Positions 61,614 to 64,000 of a stretch of DNA of 64,000 bases are shown one piece after another; position 1 is the first letter of the stretch, and each line of letters opens with the position of its first letter. Origin of the DNA: Pegea sp. RAD2-039 (lineage: Eukaryota > Chordata > Thaliacea > Salpida > Salpidae). The notes below the pieces were generated by a model. It saw only the letters and a program-made list of their open reading frames with translations. It made no database searches and was not told where the DNA came from. The stretch lies in NCBI GenBank assembly GCA_034620365.1, contig JAQGEQ010000343.1, positions 496,001 to 560,000 of the forward strand, read 5' to 3'. Both the position numbers and the translations under genes were made by a program.

Positions 61614-62400
61614 AAATTTGAATATTTCTTCTTTTTGGTGTAACAAAACTCAAATTATTCACGGAAACTTTTCCTCGTCTTCTTTCTATTAACTTTCATC
61701 TGAAAGCCAGTTGCTTCAATTTGAAACTTTTAGAAATCTTCGACTAAAGCTGAGAAAGTTCTTCAAATAAAAATTAATTCTTCTAATTCAACATCTTTTC
61801 TTTATCATGTAAATCAGCAAGATGTAATTTTTGTGGAAATTTATAAATCAATTTCAAGAGAGATAGTTGCAGATGTTTCAGTTTTCATCAAATACTTCAA
61901 AGTTTCAACTGATTTTTTGTGGAAATATGTTTAAAAACTGAATTATATTTTTCAATTTATAAGTTAATTAGAAGTTAATTGTATTTAAGAAGTTAATTAA
62001 ACTGATTTTTGAGTTCATCCTTTTGGAGATTTCAAATATTTTTGAAGAAAATTTTATTAAAAGCTTCTTTTGGAAGATTGGATTTTTTTAAAGATAATTT
62101 TTGAAAATTTATTAAAAAATCTGAAATTCTACTGAAGTAGAAACTAATTTGAAAATCTGTTTTCATGTTAATAAATGGAAGTTGTTTTTGGAGTAAATAA
62201 TTAACTAGTTTTGATTAAAAACCTCCAAATTACGATTTTAAAATATTTTCAAAAACAGCTGATAAAAATATTTTCGAATTTTGAAAAAAACAATGAACTG
62301 AAAAACAGCAGCTATTTGAATAAAAAAACAAATTTCCAGTTTTAAATAAACTTCAAACTTTTGAAGAGCTTTTAAACCAACAGAACTTTAAATGAAATAA
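61614..62400. other. Convergent spacer between ARPC4 and thioredoxin reductase
   Basis: AT-rich with no coding frame. It contains the downstream ends of two convergent genes. Confidence 0.5.
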
Positions 62401-62406
62401 TTTATT
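62401..62406 (-). terminator. Polyadenylation signal for thioredoxin reductase (AATAAA on minus strand)
   Basis: TTTATT on the plus strand, about 265 nt downstream of the stop, leaves room for a SECIS-bearing 3'UTR. Confidence 0.45.
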
Positions 62407-62530
62407 AAACTAATAACAAAATTAAACAGAAGTTAATATTCATAATCATCACTTCATGGGGATTTTTCTACAGAAGCCAAATTAGTCGATGCTAGAAATA
62501 ATTGAGAGAAGATGATAAAAAGCATTTCAA

Positions 62531-62574
62531 ACTTATCCATTCTCAAAGAGATTTACAGAAAAGTCATCATAAGT
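62531..62574 (-). promoter_or_regulatory. Candidate SECIS element in the thioredoxin reductase 3'UTR
   Basis: Minus strand: outer stem ACTT/AAGT encloses ATGATGAC on the 5' side, an AAA run (CTGTAAATC) in the apical part, and GGAT on the 3' side. Left GA against right GA could form the tandem sheared G-A pairs of the SECIS quartet. The inner helix is weak (several U-U and G-U pairs). It lies about 100 nt after the Sec-encoding TGA gene end, a usual distance. Other ATGA motifs in the 3'UTR gave poorer folds by hand. Confidence 0.3.
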
Positions 62575-62668
62575 AACCAACAAGAAGACAATGACGTCAT
62601 CACGTCTCGCGGTTCGCTTCTACCATCATCTCAAGTAGGGATCAGTCTCTTATAAACTGATCCTTACT

Positions 62669-63712
<1,044 letters not shown>

Positions 63713-64000
63713 CTACAGTGAACAAAATGGCTTCTGAGTTTTTTGTCGCTGAGATTTTAACATTATTTCATTTAAGGGCAATTTTTGGATTATATAAAAT
63801 TCGATTTAGCAAAAAATAATCGCCCCACATAATAACTGTCCCACATAATAAGTGCCCCACATAATAACTGTCCTACATACTAAGTGCCCCACATAATAAG
63901 TGTCCCACATAATAAGTGCCCCACATAATAAGTGTCCCACACAATAAGTGTCCCACACAATAAGTGTCCCACATAATAACTGTCCCACACAATAACTGTC
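63713..64000. repeat. Thioredoxin reductase intron with 16-bp minisatellite
   Basis: After the acceptor of the 63712 exon, the intron runs to the edge. From about 63824 it is an array of a 16-bp unit, GTCCCACATAATAACT / GCCCCACATAATAAGT, at least 11 copies, continuing off the window. The frame at 63988-63806 (Gly/Leu/Trp/Tyr-rich) is produced by the array. Confidence 0.9.

Noticed and set aside
63806-63988. Gly/Leu/Cys/Trp-rich minus frame
   Set aside because: Reading of the 16-bp array in the TXNRD intron.

Overview
This window is nuclear DNA from an invertebrate animal. The genes are split by GT-AG introns and the proteins are typical animal ones: a PCTAIRE kinase, ARPC4, a SET-family chaperone, mitoferrin, ribophorin I and a selenocysteine thioredoxin reductase. 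A tRNA-Ile(TAT) carries an intron. By eye the DNA is strongly AT-rich outside exons, while coding exons are clearly GC- and CpG-richer. The phylum cannot be fixed from the sequence. The modal intron is only about 41-59 bp; a second class is longer and often filled with tandem repeats.

Layout, left to right: TBC1D24-like gene (-, C-terminus off the left edge, 1-1639); AT-rich spacer with two truncated LINE copies; ribophorin I (+, 12 exons, 6041-9297); spacer with a third LINE copy; mitoferrin (+, 4 exons, 13748-16320); spacer with a fourth LINE copy; PUS3 (-, single exon, 20841-22157); tRNA-Ile(TAT) at 23467-23554; PCTAIRE-type CDK (-, 11 exons, 27675-31076); spacer with two more LINE copies and an unexplained block near 35.1 kb; R3HCC1/R3HCC1L-like gene (+, 10 exons, 36283-41632); a 10.6 kb spacer with no recognisable gene; SET/TAF-I homologue (+, 9 exons, 52289-57808); a dispersed element carrying a 13-bp minisatellite (58.5-58.9 kb); ARPC4 (+, 60549-61442, first coding exon only ATG); and thioredoxin reductase (-, 62669-63712, N-terminus off the right edge) ending in Gly-Cys-Sec-Gly.

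Nearly all short listed reading frames are shadows, AT-rich chance frames, or pieces of the split genes. I rebuilt the gene models by hand from splice sites, reading phase and family conservation. For the six complete multi-exon genes the exons sum to a whole number of codons.

The genes are unrelated housekeeping genes and do not form a pathway or cluster. I found no CRISPR, operon or defence system. The most unusual features are: (1) minisatellites filling single introns of five genes; (2) at least 15 copies of TGACGTCA confined to gene-containing stretches; (3) seven LINE fragments all in one orientation with a conserved 3' hairpin; (4) a dispersed repeat with an embedded 13-bp array and an NRF-1-like palindrome; and (5) the Sec-encoding TGA with a possible SECIS.
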